Of a stretch of 64,000 nucleotides of DNA, positions 48,861 to 64,000 are shown piece by piece (the stretch's first letter is position 1; every line of letters starts with the position of its first letter). Below the pieces are notes generated by a model, which saw only the letters and a program-made list of their open reading frames with translations, was not told the origin of the DNA and did no database searches. Made by a program: the position numbers and the translations under genes. Source of the DNA: Thamnaconus septentrionalis (taxonomy: Eukaryota > Chordata > Actinopteri > Tetraodontiformes > Monacanthidae); NCBI GenBank assembly GCA_009823395.1, contig CM020516.1, positions 9,056,001-9,120,000 on the forward strand, given 5' to 3'.

Positions 48861-50935
48861 CCTGTCCAGTCCATTCAAGAAAGTTCTGCTCTATAAAAGT
48901 GAACCAATGATCAGGAAGTTCCATATTTCTGTCGTTGGCTTCCTGCATGCCGTTGGTGGATTACACTGTCAGAATATGGCACTCCATCCATCCAGTGTAG
49001 GTCCAGTCCAAGTGAAGGTCTGTCTGCACTTTATCTCCCCAGTCAGTGGAAGCATCGTCAAAAAAGAAAAAGAAATCATCTTGCAGACTTGCACACAGAC
49101 GGCATTTCGTCAATGGGTTGGACTCATGGACGTGTCATTGTGTTTACCAAACTGGTAAAGCTGGCCTCTTGTAAGAGATCAGTAAGAAAAACTATCTTTA
49201 AAGTTTAATTATCACTACAACCAGATGTTCACAGCTTTTTTTCTTCACTGACTGAGCCAAGATTGTTGTGGGGTTTTTTGTTTGTTTTATGTCCATCTGG
49301 AAGCCTTAAGTATGCCTTTGTTCTGGACAGATGCCACGCTGCTAAGTCGGCAGCAATAATAGGTGGGGGGGAAAAAAAATCTGCACGCTCAAAAAATTTG
49401 TTATGTTTTGCAGAATCCACTTTACAAAAGTACTATCCGTGTCTTTACTTCATAGAATTTACTTTATCTCGCTGAATATTCAATTTCTGGAAAGCCTGAA
49501 ATAATGTGCGAATCTTGACGGTAGTCCATGTAATTTATTTTAAGTGCACGGGTGATTACTAAAATATGCAGATTAAAAACATTTGCGAAGATCACAGTTG
49601 AGTGCTGACGCAACAGATCGCAGCAGTCATCAAAAATAAAAATAGCATTTACTGTCTATTCCGACGCTCCTGGGGGGAGTACAAGTTCCAGAATCACAGA
49701 GCCACTGGAGCTTTTTGTTTTGATAGTCCTGCCAGTTCATTCGGCACTGATATTTCCTTGTGATTGCACATTCTAACAGTTCCACTCAAAGGTAATCCAT
49801 TGAAGTAAACAGTGATTTTTTGGCAACCACTCTCTCTGCTTCCCGACCCATTCCCTCAGCAGAAACACATTTTATGATACAATCTAACCACAAAGCCACT
49901 GAGAGATGCTGTGGCTGGCTTTATTGGTCTGTTCTGTGCAACACTGCGTTTTCTCTGCCCGTGTGTCTCTCGATTTCGCTGTACACACCAAAGGTCGTCG
50001 GGTGACCAGTCGTGCATCAAGTGTGAACTTTTGCCTTTCTCCATCTTTTTTTGGCTTTGTATTGCAAGTTACGTAACCCCCCTTTTTTTTTTCAAGCACG
50101 CACATGCATCTGTATTCTGATAGAATTTTTGAAAGGCCATATGGGCAACTGAACATATATATATTTATATATAAATATGTGTATGGTATGCCAATTATCC
50201 TATAGTGGGCCAACACAATGGGACCAACGTTAACACCCGGGGGACAAACGTTGCATACAATGTAAAAGCGCGGCGCCATACAGACCATACTGTAGGCTCC
50301 TGTTCTCCGTCCCCCAATAGGCGTGACCGCAATTTATGTGCACATTAAACGCGGAATCAGTCCTGGTTTCGGGAAAGAAAAGCCGTCATATTCGTGAGAG
50401 GATGTGCCAATTGGAAAGGTCACAACTGTCTATAGAGAACAAATGAGGCCGCTAATCGTTTTTCCTGCCAGCCGTCTACAGGCGCATAAAAGGACCAGGT
50501 GCTTGTCTGAATCTTGATGATCCCCTCCAAGTGGAAATCGTGGACGCACAATTCCAGCGCAATTAAACAGCGGCCATTGTGGTGGAGCGGAGGAGAGGTT
50601 CGCGCGGTACTCGCTGTGTACGGCGGAAGACGTCGGGGTGACGGCTTAGTTAAACGGGCGGGACAGGATGGGCTCTGCAGGCAAACTTGGGCGCGGAGAC
50701 CTCTTTAAATCCTGTTTGGCTGCCGTTGACATTTGGCTCAGCCGAAAAATCAGGAGCGGTGCTCCACCTGACGGCTGCGGTGGCGGCTAATGGATGGTGC
50801 TTGACTCTAATGAACAGCCCTGATGAGGAGATTGACTGCTCCCGTTCATCACATCGCCCCATGCCATTTCCATGCGCCCTAATGCAGCTCAGAGAAAAAC
50901 ATTGCTTCTTCTGCTGGATTTTGTGTACGGATGAT

Positions 50936-50937
<2 letters not shown>

Positions 50938-50993
<56 letters not shown>
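50938..50993. repeat. (GT)28 microsatellite
   Basis: A perfect 56-bp run, inverted relative to the CA run 2.1 kb to the left. Confidence 0.97.
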
Positions 50994-50996
<3 letters not shown>

Positions 50997-53900
50997 ATCC
51001 AACATTGTTTAGTACTTTCTCATAGGTCAGCTCAGCTGCACTTGCGCAAATTCCCTGCAAAATAGGAGACTTTAGCCTCCGGTTAACCTGGCACGTTGGA
51101 CTGAACGTTTCCCAAATCCCTTGGATTTCTCTCATGTATCCACCTGGCAAAGGGCCCACAGAACGCATTTGTCGAGGTGAGGCAAAACTTTGAGGGCAAC
51201 GGAACAATTCCGGTGCTTATCCCATTTGAACGGGCTGAGGAGATTTTCTGCCGTGAGCTCGCCGCAGCTCAAGGCTAGTTATTGGCGCGAGGGCCAACCT
51301 TCACCATGCGTCTGCCCCCTATGGCCTGCCACCATGTGCCCCGGTGTTGAACTTAACTCTTGCCAAAGGCAGTCATGAGTGAAATGCTTAAAAAAAACAT
51401 GTTGTCAACTGAGAAAAGTCTGCAGTGCCAGGTTTTGTTCTTCGGTTAATCTGTAAATGCCAACCAGCTCTGATTACATTACGTGCATGCTAATCCCTTT
51501 AGCAACAGCAAGGCTCGCAGTCACTTCCTGTTTGCCATTTTTGACTTCTTCTGGAGCTTTCAAAGACAGCTAGGAAGCTAGTCGCTCCCTTACTTTTGGC
51601 AAAACAGTAAGGAAGCGGATTGGTTATGGAATGTAATGCAAGGCTTTGATGTAATTGAAACATATTCAGTTTGAGGATGAAGAGACATACAAGCAAGAAT
51701 TCAGCGCTGAGACTTGGGTGATCCGGCTGCCTTAAAAGGTTGGCACCTCATACCTCTAATCTTTTTTTATATCACAAGTCCTAAATCACACACCTCTATG
51801 TCCCGTGATCTCAAACATGTGACACGTTTAGAAACACAATGCACTGTAAATTGATCCCCAGGCAGGCCTCACTTCCTCAGATTTGGTTCGTACAAAGAGT
51901 CATCAAAAACCTATTAGGACTTAGCAAAGAGGGGGAAAAAAAAGGTTTGCTTTGAGCACAGCTCTTTGTAGTCGGCAGAGCTTCCCCGGCACGTGAATTG
52001 GACAGCGAGCCAGTCCATGATACTTTAATCATTTTCTTATCTGCGGACGCTGTCAGGGCGCAGCTAAGGAATGACCCCCAGAGAACGAGGAGAAATAAAG
52101 GACAGAGGGCGCCGTGTGCGTTTTGTGCCCACTGAGCTTTAGCGACACACCTGCCGATTGACAGGGGTGCTTCATTCCACCTGAAATCCCCTCCTGATAA
52201 CCTGCTCTGTCAAGGTTAATGGGGAATAAAAAGCTTTGTCATAAAACTGAAAGCAGTACCTTTTCCCCCTCGCCGGCGCCAGTGGCAACAGAAAGAGAAA
52301 TTTATATCGCTGCCGGCGGACACTTGAGAACAACTTGTCATCGTGGCCTATTTCGGAGCAATTTATCCACTCGTGCCAAGTCTGTGGATTCTTTTGAGCG
52401 CAAGGGCACACGGCTCGGGATGTGAAGGGAAGGCTTGTCGCAGACTGAGTTCTCCGCGCTGCAGGTGGCATTAACACGTGTAATCTATCACTGTGTTGTG
52501 GCAGCCATGAGAGGAAATAACACTCGACTCAGATCCCTCTTGAAGGATCTGCTGCCGCCTCAGATGTGATAAAATGAAGCGATGAAGGTCAGCCTGGTTT
52601 ATATTGCCAGACAGATGTTTTCATAGTATGCAGGAGGACAAAAAATAACGTCCCCTCGTTTTTGTTTGTTTCTTTTTTTATTTGCAGAAGCAAGTTGAAA
52701 TATGTTGAGAAACTAGAAAAACTTAATTGTTTCCCATAAAAGCCCTAAATATTTATTTACCATCATGAACATCAAGAAAACACTCGGTACCAAATCAGTG
52801 ATCAGAATAAAGATTTGAGGGGGAATGAAGCTGCCATTATTTCTGTTTTTCCCAGCAGGCTTAAGTGGTGCCTCCATTACAAATAATTTTAAATGGGCAA
52901 GCCCTCCAAATGATGCAACGTGCTGACAATGCATTCTGGGAAATCGGTGCCTGTCAAAGAGATCTTTGCTGTTGTTGCGACTGATGAATAAAACAAATAC
53001 ACATATAATCCAAGTACGCGATGGAGGAGAGGATAAGCAATTGTGGGGGTGCACACGCATGCACAAGCGCACACATAAAGTGACAGTGCCATCAATGCAC
53101 AGCGTCACTGTGTATACAGTATTAATAGAACAACACTGCCCCCAGCTGTAATGTTGTGCGTTACTGCAAGGCTATCCATGGCTTTGAGGATGTGCAGCAA
53201 ATAAAAAATTGGATGCGTTCACCAGTGATTCTTTGACATGTGGTTTTATGAACAACCGATTGACTGTTTCTGATCACTACATAATCCTCCACCTCCCTGT
53301 GTATTTACAATCATGTAATTACGACTTTCTTACTGTTTTTGTGTAAATTACACACATTATGCTAATAATAATGCTATTAATTACGCTTTTACACTTGTAA
53401 AGCATCATTGTTAGCTCCATAAGACATTCTCCATTAAGCTGTGGCTCACGTTAAAATTAAATTCAAATCAATGCAGGTCCCTGTGCCTAAACCTAATGTG
53501 CACATTTATACCTAATATACATAAAATAGATTTTCTCTCTTTTTTATAATGAAGAAAAATTATGACTTGACATTAGGAAACACGTTGTTACTGAATCACT
53601 AACATAGTCGAATCGCATATTAGCCAGTAGAATTAGTACACTGGCTTCCTTAACAATGTAAAATGGATTTTCCAAAAAATTCTCTCTGACATTATGCTGC
53701 AGTCATGTATCTTCTGGCCATTACTTAGTTTTCATTTAGTTGGAACCAGTAACATAAGAGCAAATGCTTTCATTGACTCAATTTCCACAAGAGGGCAACA
53801 AAAGCAACCCATAACACCAAATTAATTATCCTAGTGTCTGCGAAAAAAGTCAATAAAGCCAGACTCAATACCCCAATACTGCTTAAAAAGCATTTCCTCC

Positions 53901-54639
53901 TCTCTTTATTTCTTTCTTTTTGTCTAAGAAGTGGACTGCTTGTGATATTTATCCCTCTGTGGGGATGGGGCGACAGGGGTGGGGGGGTGGGGGGCAGACT
54001 TGCATGTCTGTACATTCTAAGAATATAAGCTGTTTATACAACCACGCTTAAATAGCACAATCCATAGGATATATATTTTTCTCCTCAGGGGAACTCAAAT
54101 GTCAGACGCATGGATCACTCATGAAAATGTCACCCAGTGTGTGCTCGGTATTTTAAACAACGAATGTGACAATGTGACTGCACACATTAGCTGTGGTGCA
54201 GCTTACGGAAGACATTACAGATGATTTACTACAATACATTTCATGTCTTTTGAAATCTAAACATACTACCATTTGAAATTCAACAAACAAAATAACAGTA
54301 AATGCTTGGACTCTTTTTTAATGTTTAAAAACATGAATACTAAACAGTTAGAGGCCCAATGTGTAGGACTTGGTACCAATGGTGCTAATGGTAAGAAAAG
54401 CAAATTACAAACAGTGTTAACTTAATTTTTTTTTTCATTTCCTACTGGTAGGTTAAATGTTACACACTTTAACTTATTAAAAAAACAACAACAACAACAA
54501 CAACTAACTGAATGGCTGCAACGGTCTCCCATGGAGAAACCTGCCAGATCAGCACTTTAAACAATTAATCATAACAAGCATGTTATGAATTTAAATGTTC
54601 CCCTGCACTCATCAGTTCTTGCAAAACATTAATATCTCA

Positions 54640-56280
54640 TTTTTGCCGTACAAGGCGACGATTTACGTTCACGTCGTAGGTATATGAGCGCATGAGAAAG
54701 AGGGAGAGTGAAAAAAATAATCAGGAACGTCCCTCCTCGATGCGCGCGCACGCACACCCTTGCTACCGGTGTCATAACGAGTTTAGCATGCCTGCTGAGA
54801 TTGGCACGCACCTCACGGGAGCGCGCACCGCTGTGGTAGCTTCGTAGCGCCGCGGCAACACAGCGACTTCAGATACCCCGTTGAATATTGTAATTTACTA
54901 AACATTTAACACACCGTCCCAATTTTTAGTTTCTCACTGACAGACTGGCGTTATCAAGTATGCAAAGACCATTTTTGATGTTTCAAACACGATCTGTCAT
55001 AACATAACGCACATCACTGTGCACGTATCTGTTTGTTTTGAAATGTCCTGAGTGTTTATGGGAGAATTAAATAAGTAAATTGCTCAGTACCGAACTTTCC
55101 GTGTCTTTTCAGAAGTGCAAAAAAAGAGCTTTTCAACACAGGGTGTCACAAAATATTTCTCGTCAAACAGTGACTTCGACCCTGTCGAGAAAAATAAAAT
55201 TCCACAACGTCCCCGACGTCCCTCTTGTGTTGTTGCTGTGGCGGCGCGCGCTCCCGCGAGGCGCATGCATAATCTCGAGCAGGCGCGCAGAACTCGGCGC
55301 GACACCGGCCTTCGTCCCACTGATGCAGGAATGCGAGGGATGCTGAGCGGCGTCCACCTGATACGCCGGGGGAGGAGGGTCTCCGCAGCCTCCACACACA
55401 CTCAGCCTCCGGTCCGGTGTGACTGCCACACACAGCGGGAAGAAGAAGCGCATCCTGGCCGCGATCCGCAGGGGAACACGACCGTAAATGCTGAACTGCT
55501 CGTCGTGGTTTTTATTATTGTTGTTCTCCCCGTCCATTCCGAGGTGTCATCGAGGAAAGAAGAGGGGGAGACGCTAGCAGACGTCAGTTCCGTGCACGGT
55601 GGAGAGAGAGAGAGAAAAGCTACTGAATGCCTATGTGAGGCGAATTTCATCACCGATTTTACGGTAAGATCCTGGAAACAATCTCGAAAGGCAGAAACCG
55701 TCTCCATCTGGGTGCGTAACGCGTAAGCGCCGAGTGTTTTCCGCAGCTTCCGGGAAACCTCCCCACCACCAGCATGGCTGTTATCACGCATCCGTACGCG
55801 CCTCTCCTACCGCGATCCATTCTCATCGCAACGTGTTCGGATCACAAGAATTCATAAAAAGGGGGTTTGAATCGCAATGGAATCCGCGAAACACTGGGCC
55901 GCGAGAGGAGGATTTGGATGGATTTCTATAAGACTGTCATCACTGACCACAGACGGCATGAGCCGCAGTAAATATGGGTTAGTGGAGCAAATCCACACAC
56001 GCCCAGAAAGACCCGAGCGGGATGCGTCCATGTGATCAATTCGTCGTCCGGACAGTTTTGCTGTCATCGCTGCACGCAGTGTCGAGAGATGGGAGGGGGG
56101 GAAATACATTTTTATTTTTATTTTGTCAAACGTTAGGGGGCAGATTTTGTGACAATAAGGGGATGAAAGTGTCGCACTGGATACGCAGCATCGCCGGTCT
56201 AGACGTGGGGGTGAAAAAAAAAACAGCAGCGAGTGCACGTAGTACTCAGGCCTGCACGCTGCATACGTAAGAGGCACGCT
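54640..56280. promoter_or_regulatory. CpG-rich block, candidate promoter and first exon
   Basis: CpG density is clearly higher than around it, with GCGCGC words near 54740 and 54820 and many CpGs at 55230-55480. A plus-strand donor TTTTACG|GTAAGATCC follows (exon would end at 55663). Long frames on both strands (for example 55115-55726 plus) reflect GC bias; none contains a recognisable domain. It could be a first exon of an unannotated transcript or an alternative host-gene promoter. Confidence 0.4.
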
Positions 56281-60279
<3,999 letters not shown>

Positions 60280-60655
60280 TCAGCGTTCTGTGTATTTATA
60301 ACTTTGCCCTGTTTCCACATATGGATTAATAGCGCTGTAGAGGTTCTTGCTCTCTGAATCAGCGAAATCAAGGCCACACTTTGTTAACTCCAGCTCTCTC
60401 CTCTGACTTTGAATACAGTTGTATGAATTTTTTGGATTTACCTTTTGCTTTAGTTCTGAAAGAGCTTTAATAAAATGCCAATATTTCAGTGTGGTGTATT
60501 GACAGCTCTGCTCTGGCATCCCGTGGAGGTCTAAGTTTGAAGATGTCCCAGCCATGTGTCCTTACCTTGGCCTGTATTGAAGAGTAAACACAGTTTCTAA
60601 CTTCAACACATTCCTCTTTACACTCATGCAGGTATTCTTTGTTTGCACTTTGGTC
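60280..60655 (-). other. Exon-like minus-strand frames of unknown identity
   Basis: A 90-bp open segment (60566-60655) follows a tgacctaacaatg branch-point-like site and an AG with no earlier AG in the zone, and ends GCCAAG|GTAAGGAC. It reads DQSANKEYLHECKEECVEVR... with mixed charge and three Cys. Below it a 91-codon frame (60280-60555, ending ...YVETGQSYKYTER) also has coding-like composition. I recognise neither. The gap between the donor and the next candidate acceptor is only ~35 bp, too short for an intron, so both may not belong to one transcript. Confidence 0.25.
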
Positions 60656-61299
60656 CTTTCGTTCAAACGTAAGCACATTGTTAGGTCACCAAAAACAAAT
60701 TTTTTCAGGGAAAACCTCTTTTTCAGGGAAAACATTTACTGTTTGTATGTATAGTATAGATACATGGAAGATTTAAGCAAAATACCCTTTTACATGGATA
60801 AACCCTCATCTGCTCTGTGTAGGACAAGAGATATGCAAGTGCATATGTGGCTGGATGGGGATTGAATTGTTTTATATATTTATGTTAAACCCTGAGCTAC
60901 TGACTTGTGGGTTTAGGTACCAGGCGATTAGAAAATGCAAGCCCGCAAATGTAGGAAGCAAATTTATGTCTTTACTTTTCTGTCCGTCACGGTAAAAAAT
61001 TCAGTAGAAAATTCCCCTCACATATCCTGAAGCCTTGTGTTTGGCATCGTGCGGATTCTGAATCTGTTGCCTGCCATGTGCCGTGTGTTTTTGGCGTCAC
61101 AGTGATCACTGTGATTTTGGGAAAGTGCGTGCGTGGGGGGGAAAAAACACGAGCTGTGCACTTTTGCGTCTGATTACAGTGACGCCTCTCTTTCCCTCGC
61201 TCAATGCCCAACTGAATCCTTTGCTCCTGCTGTTGCACGACTTCAACGTCTCATTTCTGGGGAGCCTATTTTGACCATTTTTTTTACGACTCTCGAGTT

Positions 61300-63430
61300 G
61301 AGCGGCTGACTGCGCAGACTTTTCGGAAAACATTCGGAAAAGTTGAGCTCCTTTAGCGCGGCCTGGGACAAAAAAAAAGGAGTTTTCCATACTGCGTTCA
61401 TTCATTTCCCCCTCAGACGGAGCTGCTCTCATCTACCTCGGCCGGCTGACTAATCGTCCTCCTCTCCGCCGGTGTCACCGCCACCGCCGCCAGCTGTTAA
61501 CAATGCGCCTTTTTGTCCCACACCTGTGGGCAGTTGGGCTCCGAGGAGCTGGCGCGAGCTGGCCGAAGTGGGGCAGGGTTCCGCTCTTAGGCTGAAGAAA
61601 GGCAATAAACAGCATCTCAATGGGCTCTTTGTGGAAATAGTGAAGAATTAATTTCCAACATATTCGATGCACTACCGCAACTCCCACCCCTCTTTTCTTT
61701 CTTTTTTTTTCTTTCCCTTGCACACTCGTACAGATCTTGGGGCCATGTGCAGTCGCAAGTTTAATTGGCCACTGATTGTCAACATCATTCATCAAGCTTC
61801 TAATGGGCGCGAGCTCCTCATGTGCGCAACAAACACTGTTTAGCAAGACTTATTCCGAGGCTAATTAGTTTTGCATGACTGGCGATAAGTAGCTTGTTAA
61901 TGTTTGTTTTGTTTTTTTGTTGTTTTTTGATCCACCACGTCGCCCCTCCCCCGTCCCTCCCACCCGCCAGCGCTGCGCAACACTGAGCTCTGTACGCTGT
62001 CTGGGAGCGTGGAGAGCACTTACCCAGTCGGGCCGCAGCATAAGTGGCTCGCGCATCCAACAAACACAGAATGTTGATGAAATGCGGAGAAAGGCTAAAC
62101 AATGGTCTTTTCATGCGGGCCGCACACGCTCGCGAGCTCACGCCCACTCATCCCACTCGTCTCCGTGTGGAGCGGGTCGTGTTTTTCAATGCCGGCATTC
62201 CCTCTTTCTTCTCCAATCACAGAGAATCTTCCTTCGCCTCTTTGAGATCTCGCATTACAGCCCTTTACACGCGCTTATTTCTCCACCCACTCGCCAGTCC
62301 GTCTTGTTAATGATGAAAAAAAAGAATATTGATCTCGATAAAACAGCGTCTTTGGCACTGTGTTTACAGTCTCCCACAGAAAGACTTGGTTTCTGCTTCG
62401 TTTTTTCCCCGGCTAAAACCGATGCTTTGTTGCACACGACTCTCTGAACGCAGCACCAAGAGGTGCTGTGAAGATAAGAGGCTCCTTTTATTTGTCAAAA
62501 AACTGGGAAACTGCTGCATGGCCCGACATCATACCTTGAACAATACTGCAATACATTCTACGCTTGTGTTTACACGTTTCTCCCGCTGTCTGTTTTTCTC
62601 CTTGATTTTTATTCTTTAGGTTTTCCATCATGTGCTGTGACTCTGTCGCAATCTAGAGGGCCCGGCTGCCGTTAAAGCAGCGAGACTCTTCAGCCCCCGA
62701 CCCTGTCATCTCATCTCCTCATCCGCGCCTATCGTCGATATCCCGGAGTGAGGATGTAATACAAGGACCGCGGGTCGTAAACCCTGATACGCCGCCAAAC
62801 AAGAAAGGAACTGGGATTACACGGCGGCTATGGACTGACGTGCGGGTCAACTGATACCGGATCACGCTGGCGGCTTTCCTTGGAAGTGTAAGTCTTTAAT
62901 AAATCCTCCCGACCGCAAAAAAAAAAAGAAGAGTCAACTCAGTTTGAGCGAGAGGGGTGGGCGGGATCAATTGAAATTTAATCCGTTAATGGGAAATAAT
63001 CCAATGATCAGCGTCTCCTTCCGAGATGAGGCTAATTGGATTTGGAGACGTCTCTCCAGATTGACCTTTCGCTGCGCAGGAGACGTGCCGCTGGACGAGG
63101 TGAGGTGAGGACGAGGACGCCGGACAACTGTCACGTCTTTCGGGGAGGGTGGCGTCAAATAACGTGATGTTTTGTGTAGTTTATGACAGACGGATTAAAA
63201 GGGGGCGGGAGAGGCGCGGCGCATTTGAAGATGCGGCCTGCCGGCTTATCAGGCCGTGCAGCCTCATCCCTTTCTCACCGCGTGTGCGTGCATGCAGAGG
63301 ATGTCTGTCATTACGGCGGTTGTATCTGTGCCCGAAATCTGCATCCGCCTCTCATCTCCTCCTCTCCCTCGTCTCTCCGCCGCCGCTGACATGTGTTTGC
63401 GCTCCTTTTTTCAGATGTACACCTTAATGC
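61300..63430. promoter_or_regulatory. CpG-rich block with divergent first-exon-like donors
   Basis: GC- and CpG-rich sequence contains a minus-strand donor CGACTGG|GTAAGTGC (exon would end at 62024) and, about 860 bp away, a plus-strand donor TTGGAAGT|GTAAGTC (exon would end at 62887). The plus-side segment holds two minimal upstream frames: ATG-TAA at 62754-62759 and ATG-GAC-TGA at 62830. The pattern suits a bidirectional promoter, but no coding exon of either transcript was found in the window. Confidence 0.4.
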
Positions 63431-64000
63431 TGGGAGTGGCGGCTGTTTGGGTTTTTTTTTATTTATACGCTGTCTTTGTTCTGCTTCCAAATGGAGGGCA
63501 AACAAATATTCAAAAAAAAAAAAAGAAAAGTCAGAGACGTGCTCTTTATCTGGTGCCAAGCGCAAAATATGGATATACGTTTGAAGCTCCATTGGAGTGC
63601 AAAGAGACACAGGCGGCGTGCAGTTTACGTCGTTTAAATCGTGCCTCTTTTTTTTTGTGTGTGTGCACTGAGCGTGTTCAACGCAGTGTAAATGCTGCCT
63701 TTGTTTTTGTGTTTTTTTTTTAAACTTCCTTTTTCCGTCTGATCGAAAAGCATTACGGCGCGCAAGTAGCATATGTTGAATAATTAACGTAATGCACGCC
63801 GCTTTTCTTTTGTTGCAGCAGCCAAACAACATGGTGAACGGCAATTTGTTTGCATGAGTGTCAAACCGAGGCACACTGATGTCAGAGTCAATGCAGGCAT
63901 GCAGTGCACAGCAGTGCACGGAGTGCTTTTAGTTATGAACATATGAACTGTGCTGCACAGTGTTGTTGGGGTTACTCCATGGAAGTAATCCAACTACTGA
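63431..64000. other. Right end of window, no feature
   Basis: An A-run (about 63511-63523) and T-runs occur. The 202-codon minus frame here is fed by these runs and has no recognisable domain. Confidence 0.5.

Larger units (their letters stand above)
45718..54639. other. Gene-free stretch with large CA/GT arrays
   Basis: No exon was recognised. 46.15-46.33 kb is a repeat-free stretch with TAATTA-type words. 53961-53994 is a plus-strand G-run cluster. An (AAC)n run lies at about 54484-54503. Chance frames in 50.6-51.2 kb and 48.8-49.1 kb run through microsatellites. Confidence 0.45.

Noticed and set aside
63311..63919. 202-aa minus-strand frame
   Set aside because: It depends on several A/T homopolymers (Lys and Phe runs) and has no recognisable domain.

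Overview
ORGANISM AND SETTING. The window looks like nuclear DNA of a ray-finned fish, probably a spiny-rayed teleost. It has spliced genes, abundant (CA)n/(TA)n/(GA)n microsatellites, tRNA-derived SINEs of a type common in fish, a Tc1/mariner-type MITE, a hAT-like end and long stretches without genes. No prokaryotic operon, CRISPR, phage or organellar feature was seen. Almost all open reading frames here are chance frames. MAIN GENE. One protein-coding gene is recognised with confidence: the fish orthologue of INSYN2A (inhibitory synaptic factor 2A, formerly FAM196A), on the minus strand. Its large coding exon is 9211-10357 and a 72-bp coding exon is 5463-5534. The splice phases match (GG|G, then AG|next). 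The last coding exon, with the conserved basic/tryptophan-rich C-terminus, was not found and probably lies left of base 1. Upstream on the same strand a promoter and 5' UTR can be proposed: a TATA-like box at 17286-17293, a GC-rich first exon ending at a GTGAGT donor (exon end 16925) and carrying a CAG/CGG triplet tract, a 360-bp intron, a 125-bp second exon (16440-16564) with a strong acceptor and a GTAAGA donor, then about 6 kb of intron to the acceptor just before the start codon. In human this gene is nested antisense inside an intron of DOCK1. The remaining ~46 kb may therefore be dock1 intron (sense = plus strand), but no dock1 exon was recognised. LAYOUT. 1-5462: last visible insyn2a intron. 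5535-9210: intron with a GC-rich block at 6.4-6.9 kb (G-quadruplex motif, pentanucleotide repeat, plus-strand donor). 10358-16439: 5' UTR intron. 16.4-17.3 kb: proposed promoter and first exons. 17.3-26.4 kb: non-coding, with a fold-back MITE and dense stretches that look like regulatory sequence. 26.4-30.6 kb: SINE, a duplicated 93-bp repeat with tRNA-like boxes, and a decayed coding relic. 30.6-45.7 kb: non-coding, with a second SINE, a minisatellite, a hAT-like end and a Tc1-type MITE. 45.7-54.6 kb: mostly featureless, with long CA/GT arrays. 54.6-56.3 kb: CpG-rich block with a plus-strand donor. 57.33-57.45 kb: pure (TA)60. 60.3-60.7 kb: exon-like reading frames of unknown identity on the minus strand. 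61.3-63.4 kb: CpG-rich block with divergent candidate first-exon donors. No multi-gene system was found. The interesting content is the structure of a neuronal gene's 5' region, possible unannotated first exons, and decayed mobile elements.
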